Shown in pieces: positions 43,578 to 52,163 of a stretch of DNA of 64,000 bases (the stretch's first letter is position 1; the number at the start of each line of letters is the position of its first letter). Source of the stretch: Erythrobacter sp. EC-HK427 (GTDB lineage: Bacteria > Pseudomonadota > Alphaproteobacteria > Sphingomonadales > Sphingomonadaceae); contig NZ_LR701479.1 of assembly GCF_902498745.1 (NCBI RefSeq), forward strand, positions 2,194,881 to 2,258,880. Direction: 5' to 3'. Made by a program: the position numbers and the translations under genes. Under the pieces are notes generated by a model, which was not told where the DNA came from, searched no databases, and saw only the letters and a list, made by a program, of their open reading frames with translations.

Positions 43578-44585
43578 ATGCCGATCAACGTCACTCTGCT
43601 GATGCGCCCGGTTGCAGAGCGTGCTTTCAGTATCGAAGCGGTGTTCGATACAGTGGCGCGTTATGTGCCTGCTGACATTGCGCTGACAACGGTTACCTCG
43701 CCGCACCCCAGCAGGGGTTTGCTCTCGCGGCTGCGCGGCGTCTGGCACGCGCGACAGGCCTGCCGCGCTGCCGATGTGGTGCATATGACGGGGGACGCGC
43801 ATTATCTTGTCTATCTGCTGCCGGGGCGCAAAACCGTGCTGACGGTGCATGATTGCGAGTTTCTGGAACGCAGCAGCGGATTGAAGCGGTGGCTGTTGTG
43901 GTTCTTCTGGCTGCGTTTGCCCGCTTGGAAGGCAGCGCGGATCACCTGCGTCTCCGAAGGCGCGCGGGTGCAATTGCTGCGCTGGCTTGCGGTTGATGCT
44001 GAGAGGGTGAGCGTGGTGGAAAATCCGCTCTCGAAGCCGCTCGAACGCGATGAGCGAGCCTTCAACATCGTCCGGCCGCGCCTGCTGATGATCGGGGCGG
44101 GGCCGCACAAGAATGTCGAGCGGGTGGCAGAGGCGCTGGCCGGTTTGCCGGTGTCGCTGGAGATTATCGCGCGGGTCGATGAGGCGAGGCTTGCCCGCTT
44201 GCGCGCCGGAGGCTTGGCGGTCGAAGCGCGGCACAATCTGTCCGATGAGGAATTGGCAGAAGCCTACGCGAGGGCCGACATCCTGATGTTCCCGTCGCTC
44301 GCCGAGGGGTTTGGTTTGCCGATCCTCGAAGCGCAGGCGGTCGGGCGGCCCGTGATTACATCGAACCGCGCGCCGATGCGGGATGTCGCGGGCGAGGGCG
44401 CGTTGCTGGTCGATCCGGAGGACGCTGGCGCCATCCGTGCCGCTGTTGAGCGGGTGATCGCCGAGCCGGAACTGCGGGCGCAGCTGGTTAAGACAGGCGC
44501 GGCGAATGTGCGGCGTTTCGCGCCTGAACGCGCGGCACAGGCCTACGCCGATGTGTGGCGCGCCGTAGCGGCGGAGGCCGGCTGA
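43578..44585 (+). CDS. Glycosyltransferase family 4
   Basis: 335 residues from ATG 43578. The N-terminal lobe has VVHMTGDAHYLVYLLPGRKTVLTVHDCEFLERSSG. The C-terminal lobe has IGAGPHKNVERVAEALAG and the donor-binding FPSLAEGFGLPILEAQAVGRPVITS with its EGFGLPxLE motif, including the catalytic-type acids of GT4 enzymes (mannosyl- or rhamnosyl-transferase-like). The sugar is not determinable. One-base overlap (TGATG) with the next glycosyltransferase gene. Confidence 0.9.
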   Translation: MPINVTLLMRPVAERAFSIEAVFDTVARYVPADIALTTVTSPHPSRGLLSRLRGVWHARQACRAADVVHMTGDAHYLVYLLPGRKTVLTVHDCEFLERSSGLKRWLLWFFWLRLPAWKAARITCVSEGARVQLLRWLAVDAERVSVVENPLSKPLERDERAFNIVRPRLLMIGAGPHKNVERVAEALAGLPVSLEIIARVDEARLARLRAGGLAVEARHNLSDEELAEAYARADILMFPSLAEGFGLPILEAQAVGRPVITSNRAPMRDVAGEGALLVDPEDAGAIRAAVERVIAEPELRAQLVKTGAANVRRFAPERAAQAYADVWRAVAAEAG

Positions 44586-45724
44586 TGCGCATTGCCTTCC
44601 TTGCCGGACACCTGTCGCGCCGCGCCTCGGGCGTGCGGCAAATGATCGAAGGGCTCTCGGGCGCGCTGGCAGCACGAGGCGCGGATATCCGCGTGTTCGG
44701 GATCGCTGACGAAGCGTGGGGGAACGGCGACTCCGAGACGTGGCAGGGCGCTCCGGCGGAAGTTTTCCAGCGCTATGGCCCCGCCAATCTCGGCTTTATG
44801 CCGAAGCTCGGCGCGGCATTGGCTGCGTATAAGCCCGACATTGTGCACCTCCACGGCATATGGATGTATTCTTCCGCCGTCGCCGCATCGTGGGCAGGGC
44901 GGGGCATCAATGGGAGTGGCGGCAAGCTCGTCATCTCGCCGCACGGAATGCTCGCGCCTGCTGCGCTGGCCTATTCGCCGACCGCCAAGCGCATCATCCG
45001 CGCCGCATGGCAGAACCGGGCCTTCGCCCGCGCTGCGGCCTATCATGCGACGGCGGCGCAGGAGGAGAGCGATACGCGCGCTTTTCTCGGCGATGTCGAT
45101 GTGGAGATCGTGCCCAACGGTGTGGCGGACACCGCCATTGCCCGCCCGGAGTGGAGCGCCCGGCAGAAGCGGGTTGTTGCCATCGGGCGGCTGCATCCGG
45201 TGAAAGGCTATGACCGCCTGATCCAGGCTTGGGAGCAGGTGGGTGCCGTCCATCCCGACTGGCGTCTGGAAATCGCCGGGCCAGATCCCGATGGCTATGC
45301 GGCGCAACTGCGCACGCTCGCCGGGCAATATGGCGGCGGAACCGTCACCATTTCGCCCCCGCAATTCGGCGCGGCGCGCGATGCTCTGATCGCCCATTCC
45401 CGCCTGTTCGCGCTGCCTTCGCTCACCGAGAATTTCGCGCTCACCGTGCCCGAGGCGCTGGTTTGCGCAACCCCTGTGCTCGCCAGCACCGGCGCACCGT
45501 GGCAGGGGCTGGTCGCGCAGGAATGCGGCTGGTGGGTTGATCCCGATCCGGCACGTCTTACCGATGCGCTGCTCCAGGCCATCGCGGCAGATGCGGCGGG
45601 CACGCTCGAAAGCATGGGCGCGAAAGGCCGCGAATGGGCGCTTTCCGAATTCGGCTGGGATGGTATCGCGGCGCGCATGGAAGCGTTTTACGAACGGGTG
45701 ATGCGCGGGGAGCGCGGCGCATGA
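44585..45724 (+). CDS. Glycosyltransferase family 4 (second)
   Basis: 379 residues from ATG 44585. LAGHLSRRASGVRQMIEGLS begins the acceptor lobe, which includes DIVHLHGIWMYSS and SPHGMLAPAALAYS. The donor lobe holds VAIGRLHPVKGYDRLIQAW and the LPSLTENFALTVPEALVCATPVLAS motif, a variant of the usual EGFG box. It is typical of WbaZ/WcaC-like transferases. One-base overlap with the preceding gene and 4-base overlap (ATGA) with the next. Confidence 0.9.
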   Translation: MRIAFLAGHLSRRASGVRQMIEGLSGALAARGADIRVFGIADEAWGNGDSETWQGAPAEVFQRYGPANLGFMPKLGAALAAYKPDIVHLHGIWMYSSAVAASWAGRGINGSGGKLVISPHGMLAPAALAYSPTAKRIIRAAWQNRAFARAAAYHATAAQEESDTRAFLGDVDVEIVPNGVADTAIARPEWSARQKRVVAIGRLHPVKGYDRLIQAWEQVGAVHPDWRLEIAGPDPDGYAAQLRTLAGQYGGGTVTISPPQFGAARDALIAHSRLFALPSLTENFALTVPEALVCATPVLASTGAPWQGLVAQECGWWVDPDPARLTDALLQAIAADAAGTLESMGAKGREWALSEFGWDGIAARMEAFYERVMRGERGA

Positions 45725-46533
45725 GCGATCAGCCCTGCATCTTTGTCACCGGCATCTGGAAATCGGGCAACCACCTTGCCTATTCGGCCTTGAATGCGAT
45801 GGGCATTGAAGGCCCGTTCAACGGCATCGCCGCGCATCTGGTTAATGGCCGGCACCGCTGGGCCAAACGCCTGATCCGCTCGCCGCGAGGATCGGGTGAC
45901 GCGGTGCAGGTGGGGCTGGAAACCAATGCCGCGGTCAGCCGCCGCTATATCGCCAAGCAGGCGCAACGGCTGGCGGGCAAGATCATGGGTGGCCACGCGG
46001 CGCATTCGCCCGAACTGGCGCAGACATTGCGCGAAGCAGGCGCACGGATGATCTGCATCCGCCGCGACCCGCGCGATATTCTGGTGAGCTTTGCCGACTG
46101 GATCGGAGGGCGCGCCGATTTTTATCTGCATCCCGATTTCAAGCCGCTGTCGCGCGAAGACCGGGTGCGCGTGCTGCTTGATGGCGGGCCGACACGCATT
46201 GCGCCGATTTTCCCGTTTCTCGACATTCTCGACCGCGGGCTCGGCTGGACGCGCGAACCGGGCGTGCTGCAAGTGACCTTTGAAGACCTGCTCGGCCCCG
46301 CAGGCGGGCAGAGCGCAGAGGCGCAGCGCGCCGCCGTTGCAGCGATCCACGCGCATATCGAACCGGAAACACCGCTGGACGCGGTCGATATCGGTTCAAT
46401 CTATGGCGGCTCGCTCACCTTCAACAAGGGCCGCAGCCAGCGGTGGCGGGAACTGGACGATGCCGCTTTGGTGGCGCGTATCGAGCGCGAGCTGGAACCG
46501 GTGTTGCCGCAATGGGGCTATGCCGACGCCTGA
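45721..46533 (+). CDS. Sulfotransferase-like protein (4 of 4)
   Basis: 270 residues, start on the stop of the glycosyltransferase gene. The putative PAPS loop is variant: FVTGIWKSGNHLAYSAL, with Lys-Ser-Gly but Asn-His where Thr-Thr or Thr-Asn is usual. The 3'-phosphate segment CIRRDPRDILVSFADW near residue 125 is normal. The end, SLTFNKGRSQRWRE, matches the sulfotransferase C-terminal block (FNKGRxGxW) of the sulfotransfer_1 family. It is the most divergent of the four, and it could have a modified substrate or weaker activity. Confidence 0.8.
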   Translation: MSDQPCIFVTGIWKSGNHLAYSALNAMGIEGPFNGIAAHLVNGRHRWAKRLIRSPRGSGDAVQVGLETNAAVSRRYIAKQAQRLAGKIMGGHAAHSPELAQTLREAGARMICIRRDPRDILVSFADWIGGRADFYLHPDFKPLSREDRVRVLLDGGPTRIAPIFPFLDILDRGLGWTREPGVLQVTFEDLLGPAGGQSAEAQRAAVAAIHAHIEPETPLDAVDIGSIYGGSLTFNKGRSQRWRELDDAALVARIERELEPVLPQWGYADA

Positions 46534-46611
46534 CTTGTTTTACGGAACCTGTCCTGTAGAGACGAACGCCAATTGTGCAGTGCAGCGCACCGCAATCCGG
46601 GGAAAAGCCAG

Positions 46612-47253
46612 ATGAATGATATGACCGACGGCAGCAACCTTTCGGGTTACGCCTATGAAGATGCAGAGCTGAACCATTCGCACGATTATCTGTTGCCCGC
46701 CTTGCAGGCGGAGTTGGCGCGGCTGAGCGGCGAAAAGCGCGTGTTTGAGCTGGGCTGCGGCAATGGCAGCATCGGCGCGGCGATGGCAGCTGCGGGCTGG
46801 GACGTGACCGGGGTCGATGTCTCGGAAGACGGGATCAAACAGGCGCGGGAGCGGCATCCGCAGCTGAAGCTGCATTTCGGATCGGCCTATGATGATTTGG
46901 CGGCGCAATATGGCACCTTCCCGGTGGTGACGAGCCTTGAAGTGGTGGAGCACGTATTCCACCCGCGCATCTATGCAAAAACGCTGTTTTCGCTGCTGGA
47001 GCCGGGCGGAACGGCGATTATTTCAACGCCTTATCACGGGTATTGGAAGAACCTTGCGATGGCCGTCACCGGCACGATGGACGCGCATTTCACCGCGCTG
47101 TGGGACTATGGCCACATCAAGTTTTTCTCGATCAAGACCCTGACCGAGCTGCTGGAAGAGACGGGCTTCGAGGTTGAACGCTTCCTGCGCGTGGGGCGTA
47201 TCCCGCCGCTGGCGAAGTCGATGATTGCGGTGGCGAAAAAGCCGAGGGGTTGA
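46612..47253 (+). CDS. Class I SAM-dependent methyltransferase
   Basis: 213 residues from ATG 46612. VFELGCGNGSIGAAMAAAG near 42 and VTGVDVSEDGIKQAR follow the UbiG/Methyltransf_11 pattern; TSLEVVEHVFHPRIYAKTLFSLLEPGG is the post-motif region. The C-terminal HIKFFSIKTLTELLEETGF is a common cap in sugar methyltransferases of polysaccharide loci. It probably methylates a glycan or lipid-linked sugar. It is the last gene of the operon before a dispersed repeat. Confidence 0.85.
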   Translation: MNDMTDGSNLSGYAYEDAELNHSHDYLLPALQAELARLSGEKRVFELGCGNGSIGAAMAAAGWDVTGVDVSEDGIKQARERHPQLKLHFGSAYDDLAAQYGTFPVVTSLEVVEHVFHPRIYAKTLFSLLEPGGTAIISTPYHGYWKNLAMAVTGTMDAHFTALWDYGHIKFFSIKTLTELLEETGFEVERFLRVGRIPPLAKSMIAVAKKPRG

Positions 47254-47269
47254 GGGCGAAAGCCATCAA

Positions 47270-47367
47270 CCGTTCGTCCTGAGCCTGTCGAAGGACTGCT
47301 TTTCTTCTCGCCCAGCACCAATCGCCAAGGAGAAGTGCAGCCCTTCGACAAGCTCAGGGCAATCGGA
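47270..47367. repeat. Dispersed inverted repeat, family A copy 3
   Basis: Left arm CCGTTCGTCCTGAGCCTGTC continuing to GAAGGACTG; right arm CCCTTCGACAAGCTCAGGGC continuing to AATCGG, about 50 bases apart. It follows the end of the polysaccharide operon. Confidence 0.85.
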
Positions 47368-47431
47368 ATTTGGCGTTAATGGGTTGGAAAGGGCGTTGCA
47401 GCCCGTCGCTATCGCTCGGGAGTTTTCACGC

Positions 47432-47454
47432 AAAACCGTCCCCCGGACGGTTTT
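47432..47454 (-). terminator. Terminator of tRNA-Pro
   Basis: A perfect 10-base inverted repeat (AAAACCGTCC / GGACGGTTTT) with a 3-base loop lies 13 bases past the 3' end of the tRNA on the minus strand. The T-run of the 3' arm gives a standard rho-independent terminator. Confidence 0.8.
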
Positions 47455-47467
47455 CCGTAGGCAAAAC

Positions 47468-47544
47468 TGGTCGGGGAGAGAGGATTCGAACCTCCGGCCC
47501 CTGCCTCCCGAAGACAGTGCTCTACCAGGCTGAGCTACTCCCCG
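47468..47544 (-). tRNA. tRNA-Pro (anticodon CGG)
   Basis: 77 bases including an encoded CCA. On the minus strand it starts CGGGGAGTAGCTCAGCCTGG. The acceptor arm pairs CGGGGAG with CTCCCCG. The anticodon arm CTGTC-TTCGGGA-GGCAG carries CGG, reading codon CCG. The T arm has GGTTCGAATCC. All four arms fold. It is a single-copy gene here with its own terminator. Confidence 0.97.
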
Positions 47545-47724
47545 ACCGGTGCTTGCGGAAGCGAGGCTCCCGCGAGGCAGAGGCGGGCCTATAGGGTCAG
47601 TCCGGGGCGCTGGCAAGCCCAACTCGAAGCCCGCCACATTTTCACGGCATCCTAACCCTAAGCTGCCATTGCGGGCGGGTGATCGCGGCCCCATGTGCAC
47701 GGCTGCTCAGGAGACGAAGACAGA

Positions 47725-48720
47725 ATGCGGGTTTTGGTAACAGGTGCGGCAGGATTTATCGGCGCGGCGCTGGCGGAGCGGTTGCTTGCGCGCGGCGACA
47801 GCGTGATCGGCATCGACAATTGCAATGATTATTACGACCCGCAGTTGAAGTTCGATCGGGTCAACCGCGTCGAGCGCGCGGGCGGCGACTTCCTGTTCTA
47901 CCGCCTCGATTTCGCCGACATGGGCGCGCTCACCGATGCGCTGGAGGCCGAGGCGTTTGACGCCATCGTGCATCTCGGCGCGCAGGCGGGCGTGCGCTAT
48001 TCGCTCGAAAATCCGGCGGCCTATGTGCAGAGCAACCTGGTGGGCCATGCCAATATGCTCGAACTGGCGCGGGCGCGCGAGGTTGCGCATATGGTCTATG
48101 CCAGTTCGTCGAGCGTTTATGGCGGCAATGACAAGCTGCCTTTCAGCGTGGACGACCGCGCAGATCACCCCGTCAGCCTCTATGCCGCCACCAAGCGCGC
48201 CGACGAAATGCTGAGCGAAAGCTACGCCCACTTGTTCCGCATCCCGCAAACCGGCCTGCGCTTCTTCACTGTCTACGGCCCGTGGGGGCGGCCCGACATG
48301 GCGATGTGGATTTTCACCCAGAAAATCCTCGCCGGAGAACCGATTCCCGTCTTCAACAAGGGCGAGATGTGGCGCGATTTTACCTATATCGATGATATCA
48401 TCGCGGGCGTTGTTGCCGCTTTGGACAATCCGCCGGCCGATGACGGCACGCATAAGGCGGGCGGTTCGGCCAAGCCGCATGCGATCTACAATATCGGCAA
48501 CCACCGGTCCGAAAAGCTCACCCGGCTGATCGAGCTGATCGGCGAAGCCTGTGGGCGCGAGGTGGCGATCGACTGGCAGCCGATGCAGAAGGGCGATGTG
48601 ACCCGCACCTATGCCGATATCGACGCGATCCAGCGCAACCTCGGCTACCAGCCTTCAACCAGCATCGATGTCGGCGTACCGCGCTTTGTGGAGTGGTATC
48701 GGGGCTATCACGGGGTCTGA
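47725..48720 (+). CDS. NAD-dependent epimerase, UDP-glucuronate 4-epimerase type
   Basis: 331 residues from ATG 47725 (GGAG ten bases ahead). VTGAAGFIGAALAERLL binds NAD at residues 5-21. The IDNCNDYYDPQLK block and the Ser-Tyr-Lys catalytic set (ASSSSVYG, SLYAATKRADE) are typical of UDP-glucuronate 4-epimerases such as CapI. So are YGPWGRPDMAMW and FNKGEMWRDFTYIDDI. The enzyme would make UDP-galacturonate from UDP-glucuronate, another acidic sugar for the polymer. UDP-glucose dehydrogenase is not present nearby. It lies past the tRNA but reads on from the polysaccharide locus. Confidence 0.87.
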   Translation: MRVLVTGAAGFIGAALAERLLARGDSVIGIDNCNDYYDPQLKFDRVNRVERAGGDFLFYRLDFADMGALTDALEAEAFDAIVHLGAQAGVRYSLENPAAYVQSNLVGHANMLELARAREVAHMVYASSSSVYGGNDKLPFSVDDRADHPVSLYAATKRADEMLSESYAHLFRIPQTGLRFFTVYGPWGRPDMAMWIFTQKILAGEPIPVFNKGEMWRDFTYIDDIIAGVVAALDNPPADDGTHKAGGSAKPHAIYNIGNHRSEKLTRLIELIGEACGREVAIDWQPMQKGDVTRTYADIDAIQRNLGYQPSTSIDVGVPRFVEWYRGYHGV

Positions 48721-48758
48721 CAGTGGCGCGTGCGCGCGGGTGGTGCTAGCCCATCCCC

Positions 48759-49703
48759 ATGAGCGAATCCCCCCGGCATCCCGAATGGCAATATCTCGAC
48801 CTGATGCGCCACATCTGGGAGCACGGGGACGAGCGGATTGACCGGACGGGCGTGGGCACGCGCTCGGTCTTCGGCACCATGCTGCGCTTCGATCTGGGCG
48901 ATAACCGCATCCCGCTGCTCACCACCAAACGGGTGTACTGGAAGGCGGCGGTGCGCGAGATGCTGTGGTTCCTTACCGGCAACACCAATATCCAGCCGCT
49001 GCTCAAACAGGGCGTGAAAATCTGGAGCGACTGGCCGCTCGCCAAATACCGCCAGAAAACCGGCGAGGATATCAGCCAGGACGATTTCGAGGCGCGGATT
49101 GTCGCCGACGATGCTTTTGCGGCGAATTGGGGTGATCTTGGCCCCGTCTATGGCAAACAATGGGTCGATTGGCCGACCTATCAATACGGGCCGGACGGCA
49201 AGTATACGAAGGGGCCGGGGATCAACCAGGTCGCCGAAGTGGTCGCCAGCCTGAAGAGCAATCCCGGCAGCCGCCGCCATATCATCGAAGGCTGGAACGT
49301 CGCCGAGCTTGAACGGATGGCACTGCCGCCGTGCCACAAGACTTACCAGTTCCACGTTGCCGGGGAAGGGGCGGCGGCGCGGCTCAATTGCCTGCTTTAC
49401 CAGCGCAGCTGCGATGTCGCGCTGGGTCTGCCGTTCAACCTTGTCGGCGCAGCAGTGCTGACGCGGATGATGGCGGCGCAGACGGGTTTGCAGCCCGGAG
49501 AGCTGGTGTGGGCCGGGGGCGATACGCATCTCTATCTCAACCACACGGAGCTGGTGGAGGAGCAGATCACGCGAGAACCCGCAGGCGAACCGCGGCTTTC
49601 GCTGCTAAGGGTGCCCGAGACGATTTTCGATTACCGCTTCGAGGATTTCGAAGTGAGCGATTACGCGCCGCAGGGCGTTTTGCGTGCACCGGTGGCGGTG
49701 TAA
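48759..49703 (+). CDS. thyA: Thymidylate synthase
   Basis: 314 residues. RTGVGTRSVFGTMLRFDL begins the conserved part, with Cys192 in LPPCHKTYQFHV as the catalytic nucleophile, and QRSCDVALGLPFN and GDTHLYLNHTELVEEQ follow. Compared with the common 264-residue form it carries an insertion of about 40-50 residues near residues 95-140 (YRQKTGEDISQDDFEARI), known in several alphaproteobacterial and longer-type enzymes. It methylates dUMP to dTMP with methylene-tetrahydrofolate. It stands alone; folA is not adjacent. Confidence 0.95.
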   Translation: MSESPRHPEWQYLDLMRHIWEHGDERIDRTGVGTRSVFGTMLRFDLGDNRIPLLTTKRVYWKAAVREMLWFLTGNTNIQPLLKQGVKIWSDWPLAKYRQKTGEDISQDDFEARIVADDAFAANWGDLGPVYGKQWVDWPTYQYGPDGKYTKGPGINQVAEVVASLKSNPGSRRHIIEGWNVAELERMALPPCHKTYQFHVAGEGAAARLNCLLYQRSCDVALGLPFNLVGAAVLTRMMAAQTGLQPGELVWAGGDTHLYLNHTELVEEQITREPAGEPRLSLLRVPETIFDYRFEDFEVSDYAPQGVLRAPVAV

Positions 49704-49807
49704 CACGCACCGGATTGACGGTTTCAGGCGTAACTAATATAAATGCGCCAGCATAAAACAATCTAACGCGCGCCCGAGGCTTTCGCGGCGCCAATTGGGA
49801 GAGCAGC

Positions 49808-51100
49808 ATGGCCAAGGCCGGCAAGGATCAGGGCAGCAACCGCCCCGCGCTTGCGCTCCATGTGCCCGAGCCGAAATACCGGCCCGGCGACACGGTCGAT
49901 TTCAGCGATCTGAACATCACCGAACCCGGCGAGCAGCCGCGTCCGGACGAGGTGTGCGAAGCGCGCGAGACCTATCCGCTGTGCACCGATCTGATCCGCG
50001 TATTGGGGGACGATAACAAGGCACACGGCCCGTGGGATCCGCGCCTTGATGCCGATACCCTCCGCCGGATGCTGCGCGAAATGGCGCTAGTGCGCGCTTT
50101 TGACGGGCGGATGTACCGCGCCCAGCGGCAGGGCAAGACCAGCTTCTACATGAAGTGCACTGGCGAAGAGGCGACCAGCGTCTGCGCCACGCACGCGCTC
50201 GCGGGGGACGATATGATCTTCCCCAGCTACCGCCAGCAGGGCTGCCTGATCGCGCGCGGTTACTCGCCGGTCGAGATGATCAACCAGATCTATTCGAACA
50301 AGGGCGACAAGCTGAAAGGCCGCCAGCTGCCGATCATGTATTGCTCGAAGCGGCTTAGTTTCTTCACCATCAGCGGCAATCTGGCGACCCAGCTGCCGCA
50401 GGCGGTGGGCTTTGCTATGGCCAGCGCGAGCAAGGGCGATTCGCGCATTGCCGCGACCTGGGTGGGCGAGGGGAGCACGGCGGAAGGTGACTTCCACTCT
50501 GCCATGACCTTCGCCACGGTTTACAACGCGCCGGTCATTTTCAACGTCATCAACAACCAGTGGGCCATTTCGTCCTTCTCCGGTTTTGCCGGCGCCGAGC
50601 GCGCAACCTTTGCTGCGCGCGCCATCGGCTATGGCATTGCAGGGCTGCGGGTGGACGGCAATGATCCGCTCGCGGTCTATGCCGCCGAACGCTGGGCCGC
50701 CGACCGCGCGCGCAGCAATGGCGGGCCGACGCTGATCGAGCACTTCACCTACCGCGCCGAGGGCCACTCGACCTCGGATGACCCCTCCGCCTACCGCTCC
50801 GCCGAGGAGCGTGACGAATGGCCGCTTGGCGATCCTGTCATGCGGCTCAAGAACCACCTGATTGCGCTGGGCGAATGGTCGGAAGAGCAGCAGGAGGCGC
50901 AGGACGCCGAGCTCGACCAGCTGGTGAAAGACGCGCAGAAGGAGGCGGAGAAGAACGGCATTCTCGGCCACGGCCTGCACCATCCCTTCGCCACGATGTT
51001 CGAAGATGTGTTCGAGGAACTGCCGTGGCATCTCAAAGAACAGAGCGAACAGGCCATCCGCGAACGCGCGATCAAATGGCCGGAGGGCCCTGCAGAATGA
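49808..51100 (+). CDS. bkdA: Branched-chain 2-oxoacid dehydrogenase E1, alpha subunit
   Basis: 430 residues from ATG 49808. The thiamine-diphosphate motif is GEGSTAEGDFHSAMTFATVY, ending in NVINNQWAIS. The 60-residue N-terminal extension, and the TYRAEGHSTSDDPSAYR phosphorylation-loop-like region, fit the branched-chain type rather than pyruvate dehydrogenase. With the beta subunit it decarboxylates the 2-oxoacids from valine, leucine and isoleucine. First of three tightly packed genes; E3 must be encoded elsewhere. Confidence 0.93.
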   Translation: MAKAGKDQGSNRPALALHVPEPKYRPGDTVDFSDLNITEPGEQPRPDEVCEARETYPLCTDLIRVLGDDNKAHGPWDPRLDADTLRRMLREMALVRAFDGRMYRAQRQGKTSFYMKCTGEEATSVCATHALAGDDMIFPSYRQQGCLIARGYSPVEMINQIYSNKGDKLKGRQLPIMYCSKRLSFFTISGNLATQLPQAVGFAMASASKGDSRIAATWVGEGSTAEGDFHSAMTFATVYNAPVIFNVINNQWAISSFSGFAGAERATFAARAIGYGIAGLRVDGNDPLAVYAAERWAADRARSNGGPTLIEHFTYRAEGHSTSDDPSAYRSAEERDEWPLGDPVMRLKNHLIALGEWSEEQQEAQDAELDQLVKDAQKEAEKNGILGHGLHHPFATMFEDVFEELPWHLKEQSEQAIRERAIKWPEGPAE

Positions 51101-52158
51101 GCCAGACCGACACCACGCTGTCGCCCGCTGCCGAAGCGGGCGAGGCGCGCCACATGAATATGATCGAGGCGATCAATTCCGCGCTCGACGTGATGCTCGC
51201 CCGCGATCCCGATGTGATCCTGTTGGGCGAGGATATCGGCTATTTCGGCGGCGTCTTCCGCTGCACCGCCGGTTTGCAGGAAAAGCACGGGAAGACCCGC
51301 GTTTTCGATACGCCGATTTCCGAATGCGGGATTATCGGTGTGGCGGTGGGGATGGGGGCCTATGGCCTGCGCCCGGTGCCCGAAATCCAGTTCGCCGATT
51401 ACATCTATCCAGGGCTTGACCAGCTCATTTCCGAAGCGGCGCGCCTCCGCTACCGCTCGGCAGGCGAATTTATCGCCCCTATGACGGTGCGCAGCCCGTT
51501 TGGCGGCGGCATTTTCGGCGGGCAGACGCACTCGCAGAGCCCGGAAGCGATTTTCACCCATGTCTCGGGCCTGAAAACCGTCATTCCGGCAACGCCCTAC
51601 GATGCCAAGGGTCTGCTGATCAGCTGCATCGAAGACAATGATCCGGTCATCTTCTTCGAACCCAAGCGCATCTATAACGGCCCGTTCGACGGCTTTTACG
51701 ACAAGCCTGCGAAAAGCTGGAAAGGCCGCGATGATGCGCAAGTGCCCGATGGCTATTACAAGGTGCCGCTCGGCAAGGCGCGCAAAGTGACCGAAGGCGA
51801 CCAGCTGACGATCCTCGCCTATGGCACCATGGTGCACGTCTCCGAAGCGGTGTGCCGCGAGAAGGGCGTGGAGGCCGACATTCTCGATTTGCGCACGCTC
51901 GTCCCGCTCGATATCGAAGCGATCGAAGCATCGGTCGAACGCACCGGGCGTTGCCTGATCGTGCACGAAGCGACGCGAACCAGCGGTTTCGGCGCGGAAC
52001 TCAGCGCGCTTGTGACCGAACGCTGTTTCTACCACCTCGAAGCGCCGGTCGAACGCGTGACCGGCTTCGACACACCCTATCCGCACAGCCTCGAATGGGC
52101 CTATTTCCCCGGCCCCGTCCGCATCGGCGAGGCTATCGACAAGATTCTGGCAGAGTAA
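51097..52158 (+). CDS. bkdB: Branched-chain 2-oxoacid dehydrogenase E1, beta subunit
   Basis: 353 residues, ATGA overlap with the alpha gene. MNMIEAINSALDVMLARDP, LLGEDIGYFGGVFRCTAGL, FDTPISECGIIGVAVG and MTVRSPFGGGIFGGQTHSQSPE are characteristic of the transketolase-like beta subunit, and HEATRTSGFGAELSALV belongs to its C-terminal domain. It pairs with the alpha subunit in an alpha2-beta2 E1. Followed after 5 bases by the E2 gene. Confidence 0.94.
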   Translation: MSQTDTTLSPAAEAGEARHMNMIEAINSALDVMLARDPDVILLGEDIGYFGGVFRCTAGLQEKHGKTRVFDTPISECGIIGVAVGMGAYGLRPVPEIQFADYIYPGLDQLISEAARLRYRSAGEFIAPMTVRSPFGGGIFGGQTHSQSPEAIFTHVSGLKTVIPATPYDAKGLLISCIEDNDPVIFFEPKRIYNGPFDGFYDKPAKSWKGRDDAQVPDGYYKVPLGKARKVTEGDQLTILAYGTMVHVSEAVCREKGVEADILDLRTLVPLDIEAIEASVERTGRCLIVHEATRTSGFGAELSALVTERCFYHLEAPVERVTGFDTPYPHSLEWAYFPGPVRIGEAIDKILAE

Positions 52159-52163
52159 GCACC

